DNA of 64,000 nt from Monocercomonoides exilis (Eukaryota > Preaxostyla > Oxymonadida > Polymastigidae): NCBI GenBank assembly GCA_001643675.2, contig LSRY02000049.1:310001-374000 (forward strand). Direction: 5' to 3'. Below the pieces are notes generated by a model that was given only the letters and a program-made list of their open reading frames with translations, was not told the origin of the DNA and did no database searches. This document shows positions 45,001 through 53,700 of the stretch, piece by piece. The position numbers were made by a program, and so were the translations under genes. Position 1 is the first letter of the stretch; every line of letters starts with the position of its first letter.

Positions 45001-46704
45001 TTGAAGTTCATTGGGCATTCACTGATGCCCTGTCACTTGCAGTTCCGGGTTACAACAATACTAAATGAAGAGAAATCGTTGCACACCAACAAGTTCAAAG
45101 ATAGTGAATATGTGAACGAATCTGAAATTGTCACAAGTATCCAACCATCTTTGGTCAAAGATGCTCCAAGTGAAGCTGAGGTGAGCGTATGTATCTTGTT
45201 TGGTGACAAAGCGCGACCTTCGTCAACGCGATCATTCGTACTGAAGAACAAAAGCGACCCTCAATCAGACGCAAATGGAAAGCTGGCCAAAGAAGGAAGC
45301 GGAGCTGTTTCATCGTGGGCTTTAATTATCATTGTCATTTTCGTAATTTTGTTTTTGATTGTTCTTATTGCGTCTATTATTCTGGCTGTTCGATGGAGAA
45401 GTGCAAAAGAAGAAGCGAAAAAATACAAAGAGATTGTTGATGATAACATCAGAAAAGATCCGAAGGCATTTGAGATGGTGACAATGGAGATGTCGCCTGA
45501 GGAGCAGTGGAGGAGAGCAGAAAGGGAGGCAGAGAAGAAGAATGAAGATAACATAAAAAAAAGAGTGAATGAGAAAAGCTTGGGACATTCGGAGTCTGAG
45601 GAGTATTTGTTGAGTGAGTGCGGATCGACTGAATACATTTTGGGCAGAGATTCAGACAAGATCCCTCAATGGATGCTGGAGAAGGTTGAAGAAGAAGAGA
45701 TTCGAAAGAGATCACCTTCACCATCCATTTCATCCACTTCCACCACTTCAACAACCGATTCAGATTCAACTTTTGTTCGTGGAGAGGATCTGTGCCCAAC
45801 AACCTCATCGATGTCAAACTTGGTGGATGCAATGGCGTGCTCATCACCGCATGAGAAGCTGATTGTGGACTTGAGGGATTCACTGTTCCTGTTATTGCAT
45901 GGAAGGAACGAGAAGAAGGAGATGGCGATAGGAACATTGACTGAGAGAGAGCACACAGCTGCACAGGTGTTATTCTGGGTGGCGAATGGTGCTCTTCATT
46001 CATTTGACGAAATGGAAAATCCACTTCAGTCCTTGGACAATCTGAGTCCGCACATCGTGCTGTTCTCGGAGCACATGGTTATTTGTATTGTGATGCATTC
46101 CGACTGCTCTTCATCATCAGACGATTCGGACACCTCATCCATCTCTCATTCAACTGTTGTTACATCTTCCTCTGATAATTCATTGATGAGCGAGAGATTC
46201 ACAAAATCACCTCCTCCTTCATCCGCCTTTGAGGACGAGGACTACAACTTGAAGGAGAGCTTAAGATGGAAAGCTCCGGAGCTGATGTTCAATAAGACGA
46301 TGACGGCGACAAATAGTTCGGTTGCATTCTCGATTGGGATGATGTTGTGGGAGTGCTTGAGCCTGGAAATCCCGTTTGGAGAATACGAAGCAGAGATTGC
46401 AGGAAAGAAGATTACGAACGGAGAAAGGCCAAGCATTTGCATAATAGTTAAATCCCGCTTTTATAAGTTGATTAAACAGTGCTTTGCACAACTGCCCAAT
46501 GACAGGCCTTCGTTGGCTCGCATTAAAAGGGAATTTTTCAATAGTTTTCCAGCCGATGCAGTTATTCTCACAATCTCAGATGCCATTGACTTAGAGAACG
46601 AAAGCTGCAACGGAAAAGATTCGAAGGGAGAAAGTGAAGCTGCTTTAAGTAACGAGATTGTGAATGTTGAGCTTATAAACGGAAAATGTTCGATACAAAA
46701 GTAA
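39007..46704 (+). CDS. Receptor B: beta-helix ectodomain, one membrane helix, degenerate kinase tail
   Basis: A single uninterrupted exon of 2,565 residues ending in TAA. A signal peptide is present (MPIFFYVIFLSSNIPFVSA). The ectodomain has glycine- and Cys-rich beta-helix strands such as GGAIYLIGDATLT, GGGIYLVLC and GRGGFLFLNC, and many N-x-S/T sites. It contains four modules opened by CG....PC-type motifs near 40600, 41540, 42690 and 43720, two fewer than receptor A. The membrane helix is near residues 2105-2130 (LIIIVIFVILFLIVLIASII). The juxtamembrane block RKDPKAFEMVTMEMSPEEQW is identical to receptor A. The kinase-like domain has LDNLSPHIVLFSEHMVICI where HRDLxxxN and DFG should be, but keeps RWKAPE and PFGEYEAEIAGKKI. 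It is presumably a scaffold or pseudokinase receptor. Base composition is far more AT-rich than receptor A despite the paralogy. Confidence 0.92.
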   Translation: MPIFFYVIFLSSNIPFVSAQMPQEKFKDEHHFLHSSKEFVSGCYLKADAEINELYLEKHSFFIAKNIVMKNDFSCEIQSEYQIINTSICMYQLVLRQKESCYLVSSKSNSSLQIYSCLLKFAGSEKNGLFFGSRGSLLFWNISLHLSQNVNIAPSLVEVPSKSMDRIDEVDAEVHNSEFSSFVQGSSPFLQISPLTSITISECCFFNVSQRKVNAKSCPSSSYLNPDKRCELNCMNCIAVQNPYLGCIVDGATSAFICCNSSFLSCEAVTTRTNFSTGSKEFNDTTFMVKSAEELDGGAIYLIGDATLTTKRCSFESCSLAHSNARAGAVGTDGEGSWLCENTSFQNCTVTYAAAAFDLMGKESFEISLSNLSHCSSGDGLGGGEIRRCLTCLITNCIFQCNEAKRRYAGALNCYIMEHNFSVVSCLFKSNRACTNGGAIRFDHSQVYSITATLSDCIFINNSAGEGNDIYANISWNGKLNLVASRLFSTSNQPRTTFAWATAEETSHYVLDPPIIQDKIIIAPNGEDWDNCGRSDFDEFNCLTMKKGIERAKIESMSFEIKEGLFPSGQIDIGSSNVIGSGSGMLLTSIKSDIKNEEEALFRISTGKMEASEMKFIHDGSNEYCRSSSLFLMSESSGILVLSSCKITCETPSAEQFFSKPLISSEKGEVTLDLCNIEGSQSLNTFIAKQSGDLVVNDTCITTINRQTGNGGAMEVELADEVGFIVKNVSLKQCKVGTTNEKGGGIYLVLCENSTRNYQLDSVNVSGNDAKWGKDVFVQCVDLNQSVTTSRIANIKNDDGDKLDFFGIDSSMFLEAPVNLSYFFLQRQSLQIEISQSGKDISGCGDEVFPCNSFWKGFKNLAIDVTNEKKELRIYGSTLVQDQFIFSCLMISSKQDEKNAKLTFNSVVVNGSSEVMLLNENNLEFDRICFNIPSSFSVSISSLISSADKENSNLVLKNCSFENKTKDNITFSLLLVLGGTLRVEQCTVSQMAFGSSPAIISDKAHADLGMFSFSSVKLTSCTLISIVSEESSNNHAKGNEEAQSLTLSSCTFEGITSSGSNMACILSSTINSPILINQCSFLTISSKGSNEGGALGISLQEKGALTVNKTETSRCECESDASGRGGFLFLNCIDYANMIKFEDLHFINNMAAIGKDMFIVCSDLTELVNSTSFSFAMDIEQSERVNSLIGFDRTHFANAEDLFIFITGYFNETIHVDGKRGINNIACGKLNFPCNSLNFGLNRAQGKGTKNLLISGGSSLLEEVSMDNVAVKSEQENSSSRLEVNETLANSVGVAISAYLASFSSIIFSLPPIFTNLQKAFMETLDSESCLSISECSFNLQSEGILSFILLSVKNGDLNLYSCSIEILQISKPFIEFHQSSDSKGGSLTMEHCLFGSVTQSSNSACILITTMVNDANAMLSNSSFASCAADASDCGGALHVKMEEGGRFEIYNTKISSCSAIAGKGGGVFLNCLSKKNKTIPFHFKNITFSNNKARVGRDVFVKCFSISKQISEEQFDLDFREPPYDRFNAIWGVDETLPIEDVDLIPLIVVYRSELIFVCGVNDEGNDAKPCGNSTTPCKSLSYGLSHIISSAYSQLLIDRECDISQTCTANSVTVKSLNPATHAVVHLRTEISESQRSECILESVETVKFECVSFLFQHGFVSTLKSIFTQTNGSFVVASCLFSCADNSICLSQSLFTIESGSFDLSRTSVKHINASQELFELRSSCFAQLQSVEFGELTLGSSLIDACEGSNLIIKEINTSDITIENSSLISVEERSISKMNEENLESSIMIIHSNVSGIKRRTQGACSLSFPSSFPTLCQISNCSFSNHTSSSANAQILELSNSIYIESSILEGYQKDIASIGNSAIEDVCHWNGSLIYLASCTSYMKDTKVANSSKGGISVSKGRLTIEMGMFEGNNPSVERYPSARRNIICDEGGVVDVMSLKGGDGLLPNSSMWILNEGCEMEGVALERTSVLFIPHLERVEQEEAGAEIKLKFIGHSLMPCHLQFRVTTILNEEKSLHTNKFKDSEYVNESEIVTSIQPSLVKDAPSEAEVSVCILFGDKARPSSTRSFVLKNKSDPQSDANGKLAKEGSGAVSSWALIIIVIFVILFLIVLIASIILAVRWRSAKEEAKKYKEIVDDNIRKDPKAFEMVTMEMSPEEQWRRAEREAEKKNEDNIKKRVNEKSLGHSESEEYLLSECGSTEYILGRDSDKIPQWMLEKVEEEEIRKRSPSPSISSTSTTSTTDSDSTFVRGEDLCPTTSSMSNLVDAMACSSPHEKLIVDLRDSLFLLLHGRNEKKEMAIGTLTEREHTAAQVLFWVANGALHSFDEMENPLQSLDNLSPHIVLFSEHMVICIVMHSDCSSSSDDSDTSSISHSTVVTSSSDNSLMSERFTKSPPPSSAFEDEDYNLKESLRWKAPELMFNKTMTATNSSVAFSIGMMLWECLSLEIPFGEYEAEIAGKKITNGERPSICIIVKSRFYKLIKQCFAQLPNDRPSLARIKREFFNSFPADAVILTISDAIDLENESCNGKDSKGESEAALSNEIVNVELINGKCSIQK

Positions 46705-47439
46705 ATATTGTTATAATTGCTATTTGTTAGTTTTTGCAAGCATTTTGTTTCTAATTCTTTATTATTTTTCAATAAAATTGGTTTTTCAGTTTATTATGTG
46801 GTTCCAAATTCTTTATATATTCATACGTTGTATATATTAGCTAATCATACTTATTTTTTAAGTTTGTAATTTTCTGTTCACAAAACGATTCAGACGCTCC
46901 AAAGGATGCGTTTTTTTTTTTCTTCTTCTTCTTCTTTTTGCTTTTCAGTCAAGCAACTTTTTTGAATCGTCTTCAGTTGTTTTGTTTTTATTGTTTAAAT
47001 ATCAAACGATTTTCAAATAAAATGTGTATACAACGATTAGGTGAGCAAGTTTCACAAAAATTTTTTTGCACAAGTTCTTCTATTTCCAAGAACAATATAA
47101 ACCGGGAAGAGGGAACATAACGAACTGTTTGAAAATTGTCTTCAAGAAGAATAAAAAACGTTAAAAAAAAAAAAAGCAGAATTAAAGGATTCAAAAATTC
47201 ACATAAAAGGAGAAATACTTATTGAAAAAAACAGAAATATTCTATGGAAAAAAATCAGTTTTATTTTTTAAAAAATAATGATCATACACATAAGATAATT
47301 GGGGTGATATTTTCTATTCGGTTATAATTGGGAAATAACATTTCACCTTAGTAAATGTGTTGACTTGGGTTATATCAATGAAAGCTTTTAACCTTATTTA
47401 TTGATAAGAATTTTTTATGAAAAGTGTGAAAGAATTCCA
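46705..47439. other. AT-rich region downstream of receptor B
   Basis: An AATAAA hexamer at 46771-46776, ~67 nt past the receptor B stop, is a candidate poly(A) signal. A T/TTC tract ending CTTTTCAG near 46910-46948 resembles a 3' splice site, but no coding exon follows it. Nothing else is supported before the inverted-repeat element. Confidence 0.5.
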
Positions 47440-47849
47440 TATAGTTAGTGTAAATAATGGTGGACACTTTCAATAACTGTGAACAGTTACATTATCTCAA
47501 CAACAGTTTATAGTTGCGTTTTGATAATTAACCCAATTATTCCCTCAATGAATATGAACTTATAAGACATACGGAAATGAAACAACTTTCTCTGCAGAAT
47601 TAAATAAAAGTCATTTTTAATTGTCTGAGAAACTTAAATAATCTTATTTCTCCTTATTTCTCCGAAAATAGAAAACGTTATTTTCTTTATTGAAATAAGC
47701 AAGTTGTTTCATTTCTGTATGTCTTATAAGTTCATATGCATTGAGGGAATAATTGGGTTAATTGTCAAAAAGCAACTATCAATAGTTGTTTAAATGATGC
47801 CGCTGTCCACGGTTATTGAAGGTGTCAACCATTATTAACACTAACTATA
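47440..47849. mobile_element. MITE-like element with 149-bp terminal inverted repeats
   Basis: The arms 47440-47588 and 47701-47849 are reverse complements of equal length. By eye they differ at about 18 of 149 positions with no gaps (about 88% identity), and they flank a 112-bp AT-rich core. Both ends read TATAGTTAGTGT-like outward sequence. If the outermost TA on each side is a duplicated target, the element would be bounded by TA, as for Tc1/mariner-type MITEs. There is no transposase ORF. Total length is about 410 bp. It lies in the long gap between receptor B and TatD. The alternative is a non-mobile palindrome, which a second copy elsewhere would exclude. Confidence 0.75.
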
Positions 47850-48547
47850 AATAAATATATCAAACGCAATCATTATGCAAATTGGAATACGCAGACCTGT
47901 TTGATGCTGGAATAAGTGCATAACAATGAAATTCATTGGATTTATTTTAAAAATGATCAAATAAGTTCCTTTTTTATTTACCCCAGATATTAAACATTTT
48001 CGACTTTTCAAAAAGAATAATCCATATGAAAAAAATATTGAACATAGTTTTTTAAACAATTTTTAAATATTATCCTTTCAAATGAATATTTCATCTACAA
48101 ATAAATTATACATTAGAAAAATGAACACACCGAAAAAAAAAATGACTTCAAAAATTATCACCCAAATTGAATTACACATATTTGTATTTTTTAAAAAAAA
48201 GTTTTAATAAAAAAAATACATGAATCGTTTTTTTTCAGGTCGTTATCTGCCTGCTTACCTTTTCTTGTCTTTTTCATAGAAGATTTTTGATTAGTCAGCT
48301 TTTATTTAATACTTTGTCTATTATTTATTTTATAATATTTTATTTGTAAAATGAAAACTTCATTTTATTATGTGTAATCATGAATATTAGAAATGGGTAT
48401 TCAGATTTCTTTCAATACGAAAATCTTTTATTTTTTTGAAATTTCAATTTTTTAATTTTAAAAATCCAATTCAACATATGTATACATATTATTATCCATA
48501 AGAATTTATAAATATTAATTCACATCATTTTATCAAAATAAAACTTT
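47850..48547. other. AT-rich gap between MITE-like element and TatD
   Basis: About 700 bp of AT-rich sequence with several A and T runs. No open frame with usable splice sites, no RNA gene and no further copy of the inverted repeat is seen. Confidence 0.5.
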
Positions 48548-49664
48548 TCAAATTCCATAGCATTTCCTTGTATTTTCTCTTGTTTGCCTATAAACTTCAT
48601 CCACCGAGACACCTTTAATTAATGCTATTTTTTGAGCTGTTGATGGGATCATTCCTGAATGGCAAGTTTTCCCCCTGAATAATTAAAATAAAAAAAGACA
48701 GCAATTCAATTACAACAACGAACCTGAATGGGACAGGAGCCATATACGGAGCATCGGTTTCCAAAAGAATTCTATTCAAAGGTAAAGCAGCAACCGAATC
48801 TACGACTCCTTTCGCACTTTTAAATGTAACAACACCAGTGAAGCCTAGAATAAAAAGAACACAAAAAAAATGACAACGATCAAATAACAATCAATATTTA
48901 ACAAAAAATAAACATACCAACGAAGGCATTTGGATATTCCTCAACAAGTGCTTTAGCAAATGGAGGATCGCTAGTATAACAATGCAAATGAATAATATGA
49001 TCTTTTGGCACATGCTCTCGAATAATAGCTAGCGCATCATCATCAGCCTCTCTGATATGGAGAATTATTCGTAATTTCAATTCAACAGCTTTTTTGAGTT
49101 GACGAATAAAAACTTCTTTCTGAAGGTCACGAGGCTAAATTATTTTTTCAACTAATAAACAATTGATTATAATTAAAAAAACATACACAAAAATCATAAT
49201 GATAATCAAGACCAATTTCTCCCCATCCCAACACTTTTCCAGTCTCTCCATATTTCCTAAAAATATCAACAAGTCTTTCTTCGAGTTCAGGAGTATATTC
49301 TTTCGAATTATGAGGATGAATTCCGAAGCAACCATAAACATCTTGATATCTCAGCATTAAATCAACTCCACCTTTTAATTAATGAAAACAAAACAAAACA
49401 TAAATGAAATGAGCATAAATTTTTTGTTGTCGCAACAACCCACCTGGAAGAGAGGCTTCATCACATGCAACATGAACGAATTTTTCGCATTGAGGACATT
49501 TTATAACATCTTCTCGAAATTTTTCAAAACCATCGAAATCTAAAAAATAAAATGTAGAAAAATAATTTTCAACTAAATATTTAAAAATACGCATATAGCA
49601 CACATTCTAGTTTTTGGAGAGTAGCATCAATGTGAGTATGCGCATCAATAAAAGTTGATTGCAT
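48548..49664 (-). CDS. tatD: TatD-family metal-dependent hydrolase/DNase
   Basis: Six exons: 49664-49604, 49539-49444, 49371-49187, 49134-48918, 48844-48724 and 48674-48548. They join to 268 residues, the standard TatD size. TatD proteins are TIM-barrel phosphodiesterases that bind two metals and act as DNases in DNA quality control. Metal ligands and signatures are present: FIDAHTHIDA, the first HxH pair; YGCFGIHPHNS; GWGEIGLDYHYDF with the bridging Glu; ILHIREADDDA; IHLHCYT; LLETDAPYMAPVPFRGKTCH near the end with the conserved Asp. Exon junctions fall inside some of these blocks and restore them exactly, which supports the model. Donors include GTATGT (twice), GTGTGC, GTGGGT and GTTCGT. The activity is inferred from the family. 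Confidence 0.93.
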
Positions 49665-50073
49665 TTCTGATCAAATTACCTTTACTATTTTTTCATAAAG
49701 CTTTGAACTTTCTTTTGTAAAAACTTTATCAAAAAATTCAAAAAAATTTTTAAAAATCAATATGCATAATGATTATTTTGCAAATGATAAATGAAATGCT
49801 CGTCCTTGTCAAATGTAACAACAAAACTTGTAAAAGATCTGAAATTCATCATCCACAAACACAGAAGCAACCTTTTTCAAGTTGTCAAACGTTCAAATTT
49901 TCTTCTTTTAATAATGTCTGACAAACGATGCATAGTTATGAGTTGAAGGAAATTTATCTCTTTTTCGTCAAACATGTTCTAATTGCATCATTTCTTATAA
50001 AAAATTTGTCAAATACAAATTGCCTTATCTTCAGTAATCAGCTAATTCAAACAATTTTCATAACTGAGAATTT
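49665..50073. other. Gap between TatD and the unknown basic protein
   Basis: About 400 bp upstream of TatD on its strand. It should hold the TatD promoter and the 3' UTR of the next minus-strand gene. A short plus-strand open frame here has no codon or motif support, so I do not call it. Confidence 0.45.
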
Positions 50074-50544
50074 TCATGTTTCTCTTTTTTTCGACTTTAA
50101 TGTACAATTTGTATGTGGACCTTCCTTCCATTCACCATAAACATTCATATAAACATGACGTTTGTTTTGTCCAAGTAATGACATCCTAATTCCGCACACA
50201 ACTGCTTTTTGCAAAGGCTCATCATTTTTTTCGAATATCCAATCTGTTGTTAACTCATTTTTTTTTTGTTCTTCAAAATCACCATCACGACAAATATCAT
50301 TGTCATAAATATTATCACTGTGGCTTCTTCTCAAGCGTTTAAAAGAAACATCAAATTCATTTTCCTCATCCATTTGCTCTTTCTTACGCTTAGCTTTTGG
50401 AGGAATTGAATCACTTATTGATTTAAAAGTTTCACTGCTTGATTGATTAATAATATCTTCTATTTCCTTAGAAAATGCCTCTAATGATGCAATTGTACAT
50501 TTTGTTTCACGTGCCTTTCTTTTTACAACATACCCTTTATTCAT
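50074..50544 (-). CDS. Unknown 156-residue basic protein, probably nuclear
   Basis: A single open frame from ATG at 50544 to TGA. The protein is charged and has two NLS-like clusters, PPKAKRKKEQ and SFKRLRR, and an acidic middle (EEQKKNE). The C-terminal third, VVCGIRMSLLGQNKRHVYMN followed by VYGEWKEGPH, looks folded. No family is recognised. The last ~15 residues are less protein-like and could be intron or UTR if an unseen splice site is used. It lies between TatD (same strand) and UGGT (divergent, 237 bp between starts). Confidence that it is a gene is moderate, from composition and length. Confidence 0.5.
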   Translation of the reverse strand: MNKGYVVKRKARETKCTIASLEAFSKEIEDIINQSSSETFKSISDSIPPKAKRKKEQMDEENEFDVSFKRLRRSHSDNIYDNDICRDGDFEEQKKNELTTDWIFEKNDEPLQKAVVCGIRMSLLGQNKRHVYMNVYGEWKEGPHTNCTLKSKKRET

Positions 50545-50781
50545 TGAAAGCGCTGAACGGATTGCTTAGAGGAATATAAGATTATTTAACAAATTGATGA
50601 TATAACGTGTTTAACTGAAATAATAAAAGACGAATGGATCTTAAAGAAAAAACCATTTAAAATTATAACACAACTATATTGATAATAATCCGAAATTGTT
50701 CGTCAATCGTTAACGTTTCAATTTTTGTGATATTTCTTGATTTCAGAAATTTAAATATGGTTAGACCCATCATTTATTTGA

Positions 50782-53700
50782 ATGAAAATTTTCATTTTAT
50801 TATTTTTTGCGTTTATCAGTGAAAATTTCGCAAAACTTACTGATCAGTCTATTATCGTAAGCACAGAAGCACCATTTGGATTTATCCCACTTATTGCAGA
50901 GACATCAGAAGTTCTTGCCCAGCTGGATGAATCATTCTTCTGGACATATTTTGATGAATGTTTTTCAAATAAATATTATAACAAGACAGAAAAGGAGATT
51001 TTTGATGAATCATTAATTTTGACGAAGAAAATTACCAATTCTGAGATGCTTTCTACTCAAGTCAAATCAACACTTTTGATTCACACTCTTGCTCCACTTG
51101 TTGAGTCTCACTACTCGTTATCAGAAGGAATATGGAAGAAATTTTCAAACTCAAAAACAACAGCTCAAGAGAAAAACCCTCCAGTTTTTGCTGTTTTGTT
51201 TCCTCCTCGTTCAATAACAAAAAAATCAGAGCAAAGTCATTCTTTAGAAAGCAACTCAAATCGTCCTGATCCAGACAATTACTTATTTAATCAAAATATG
51301 ATCTTAGTTTCTTCACTCGATGAATTAAAGAAGCAATTAGGCCATATTATCTTGAATAAAAAGAATATCCCAGAGTTCTATTTAAGCACCGATATTCCTC
51401 TTCATCGCATGCCGACAGTTCTTGATGTTGATCACATACATCCATTGCAGTCTAGACCGCTGCAAACGCTGCCATTACTGCATTTGTATGGGTCAATGGA
51501 AATACCCGAAACATTGAAATGGGTCCAAGAGATAGAAAAAGCTCTTGTTGCTTCAAGCATTCCAATTACCATTAATGGAAAGACCCAAAACGAACCCACA
51601 TTTGCGTTCATTTTTCGTCACTCCAGATTATGGCCTGAATTTCAATCAAAAGATCTGAATAACAGCACCTCAAATCATCTTACAAAAGCATCAAATCGTT
51701 TAATGACTCCACAAGGTTATGGAATCGAGCTGGCTATTAGGGACTCAGAGTACACATTTGCGGATATAATTGGCGAGCAAAGCAAGAAAAAGACTGACGA
51801 TGAAAACAGAACTGGAGAGGGGCATGCTGAAGATTATGATGATGAGCTGCCTGAGGATTACTCTATTCGCGACGAGACTGGCCCACTAATTCCCCTTTGC
51901 GGTGTTGATGTCAACAGAATTGCAGTCATTCGGCCATATCTCGGAAAGGCTTCGTCTGCAAAGTCTGTTGAACAAAAACTCAATCCAGATGACCAATCGT
52001 CTCCGAAAAAAGCAACAGATAAAGCACAACAAGAAGGTTCAGATGAAGTTACATCTGGAGCATCGAATGATAATGATGCAGCAGAGGACGACACACTCTC
52101 CGGAGGAGAGCCTACAATTGATTCTGCAGATGCGGAGACGATTCCCCTCTGCACTCCGTCTTATGTGGAAGCAGACAGCCCACTCGACCGCCTTCGCCGA
52201 GCACTTCTGCACGACACGCTGTCTCGAAAAGTTCCTCTTGCGCTTGCAAAAGACATCGGCACAAAGGCCTCACAGTTCATCATCAAGCAGACCGATCCGC
52301 TGCACTCGCTTCTCGACCTCACTGAGAACTTTCCTCTTTATGCGCCTTCCATCGCCAACCAGAAGCTGGACATCTGGTTTCGCAAGACGCTGAACGATGC
52401 TTACAACAAGTTTGACGGCAACGATGCATCGATCTTGATCAACGGAAGAACTGTTTCCGGAGCTCTTTCGTTGTGGCAGCTGAACTCCATCGTATCAGAC
52501 GAGCTGAGACACAGCGTCTCACTCAACCAATTTGGGTTGTGGGGGCGTGGCGTGCGGAGTGTTAGCGAGGCTGGGATCTTTCCTCATCTCCGCCACGCAG
52601 TGCGGAAGTACGATCACTTCAGAGAGAGCGACGGATCGTTCAATTTGGAGACAGTGCGTGTTGCTGTCCGGCCTCCAGACGAGGTGTTCTATATGAACAA
52701 TGTTTTGACAGACAAGCGGTTTAGTAAATGGCCCTCAGAAATGTCTGTTCTGGAAGAATTCAACCCGAAGGATGGGCTGCCTGCCTGGAGGCGTAACTTC
52801 ATTGTGGTGACTGCTTTCCTCGATCTGGCTGCACCTGAGTCGATGGAAACAATCAGCGAGATGCTGCAGATCTACGAGCAAAATACCCCCATCCGCTTTG
52901 CTATCGTTCCAATCGTTCCTCTTTCTGCGCCATCTTCAGGAAATAATTCCGCAGCTGGCACTCATGGTGCTTCTTTGAACGAGTCGCACGTCCGCAGCTC
53001 TTTGCAGTTGGCGAGGTGGTGGGTGGCACAGGTTCTGAACAAAGGAACATACAACGCAGCGAGAATTGTGCGCTTTATGGAAAAAAAGAAGCAAAAACTG
53101 ACAGTTCAGACTGTCAAGTCTCACATTGTGCTTTCCGACTCTTCCGCAAAGAGCGGAAAAGAGGTGGGCAAAGCAAACGCTTGGATGAGCGCGACTTTCT
53201 GGCGCCACACCATCGAAGGCAAAAACAGCACGATCGAGTCGTATTTGGCTGCCATCCGCTCGACGCTGTCTTTCACACAGCTGCCTGTTCCCTGCTGCAC
53301 ATTCAACGGAATCATATGCCCACCAGACGGCGTGACTGAATCCATCCGCTCTCTGATGGACTCTGAAGTGAGATTCCTGAAGCTGCTTTTAACCAACAAC
53401 GAGCTGAACATGCCAAAAGTGCAGAAGAAGAAGCTTGCTGTGGAGGATGCGCATTACGGGGTGCCAGGGTTTGACAGAGACAATCTGATTGTTGAAGCGC
53501 TGTGGAACACAACCAGAAGATCGCGCTGGATTGAACGTCTGAGAGAAATTGGAATTGTCACAGATGTCAGAGCAATCGGAATGAAGGACTTGGAGAGAGA
53601 GAAGGAGAGAGAGAAGGAACAGATTGAACTGGCTGCATTTTTGGGAGATGGATTGAATGTTGACGAAGCAAAGCTGAGAGAGCGTCAGAAAAAGAGCAAA

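Noticed and set aside
14580-46704. Recent gene conversion as the reason for identical receptor tails
   Set aside because: Many silent differences between the two copies show that they are not recently homogenised at the DNA level.
46905-46950. T/TTC-rich tract ending CTTTTCAG as a splice acceptor of a new gene
   Set aside because: No coding exon follows in any frame and no matching donor exon is present upstream. It is more likely simple sequence in the receptor B 3' region.
49928-50140. 70-codon plus-strand open frame between TatD and the unknown basic gene
   Set aside because: AT-rich chance frame overlapping the minus-strand gene end, with no motif or splice partner.
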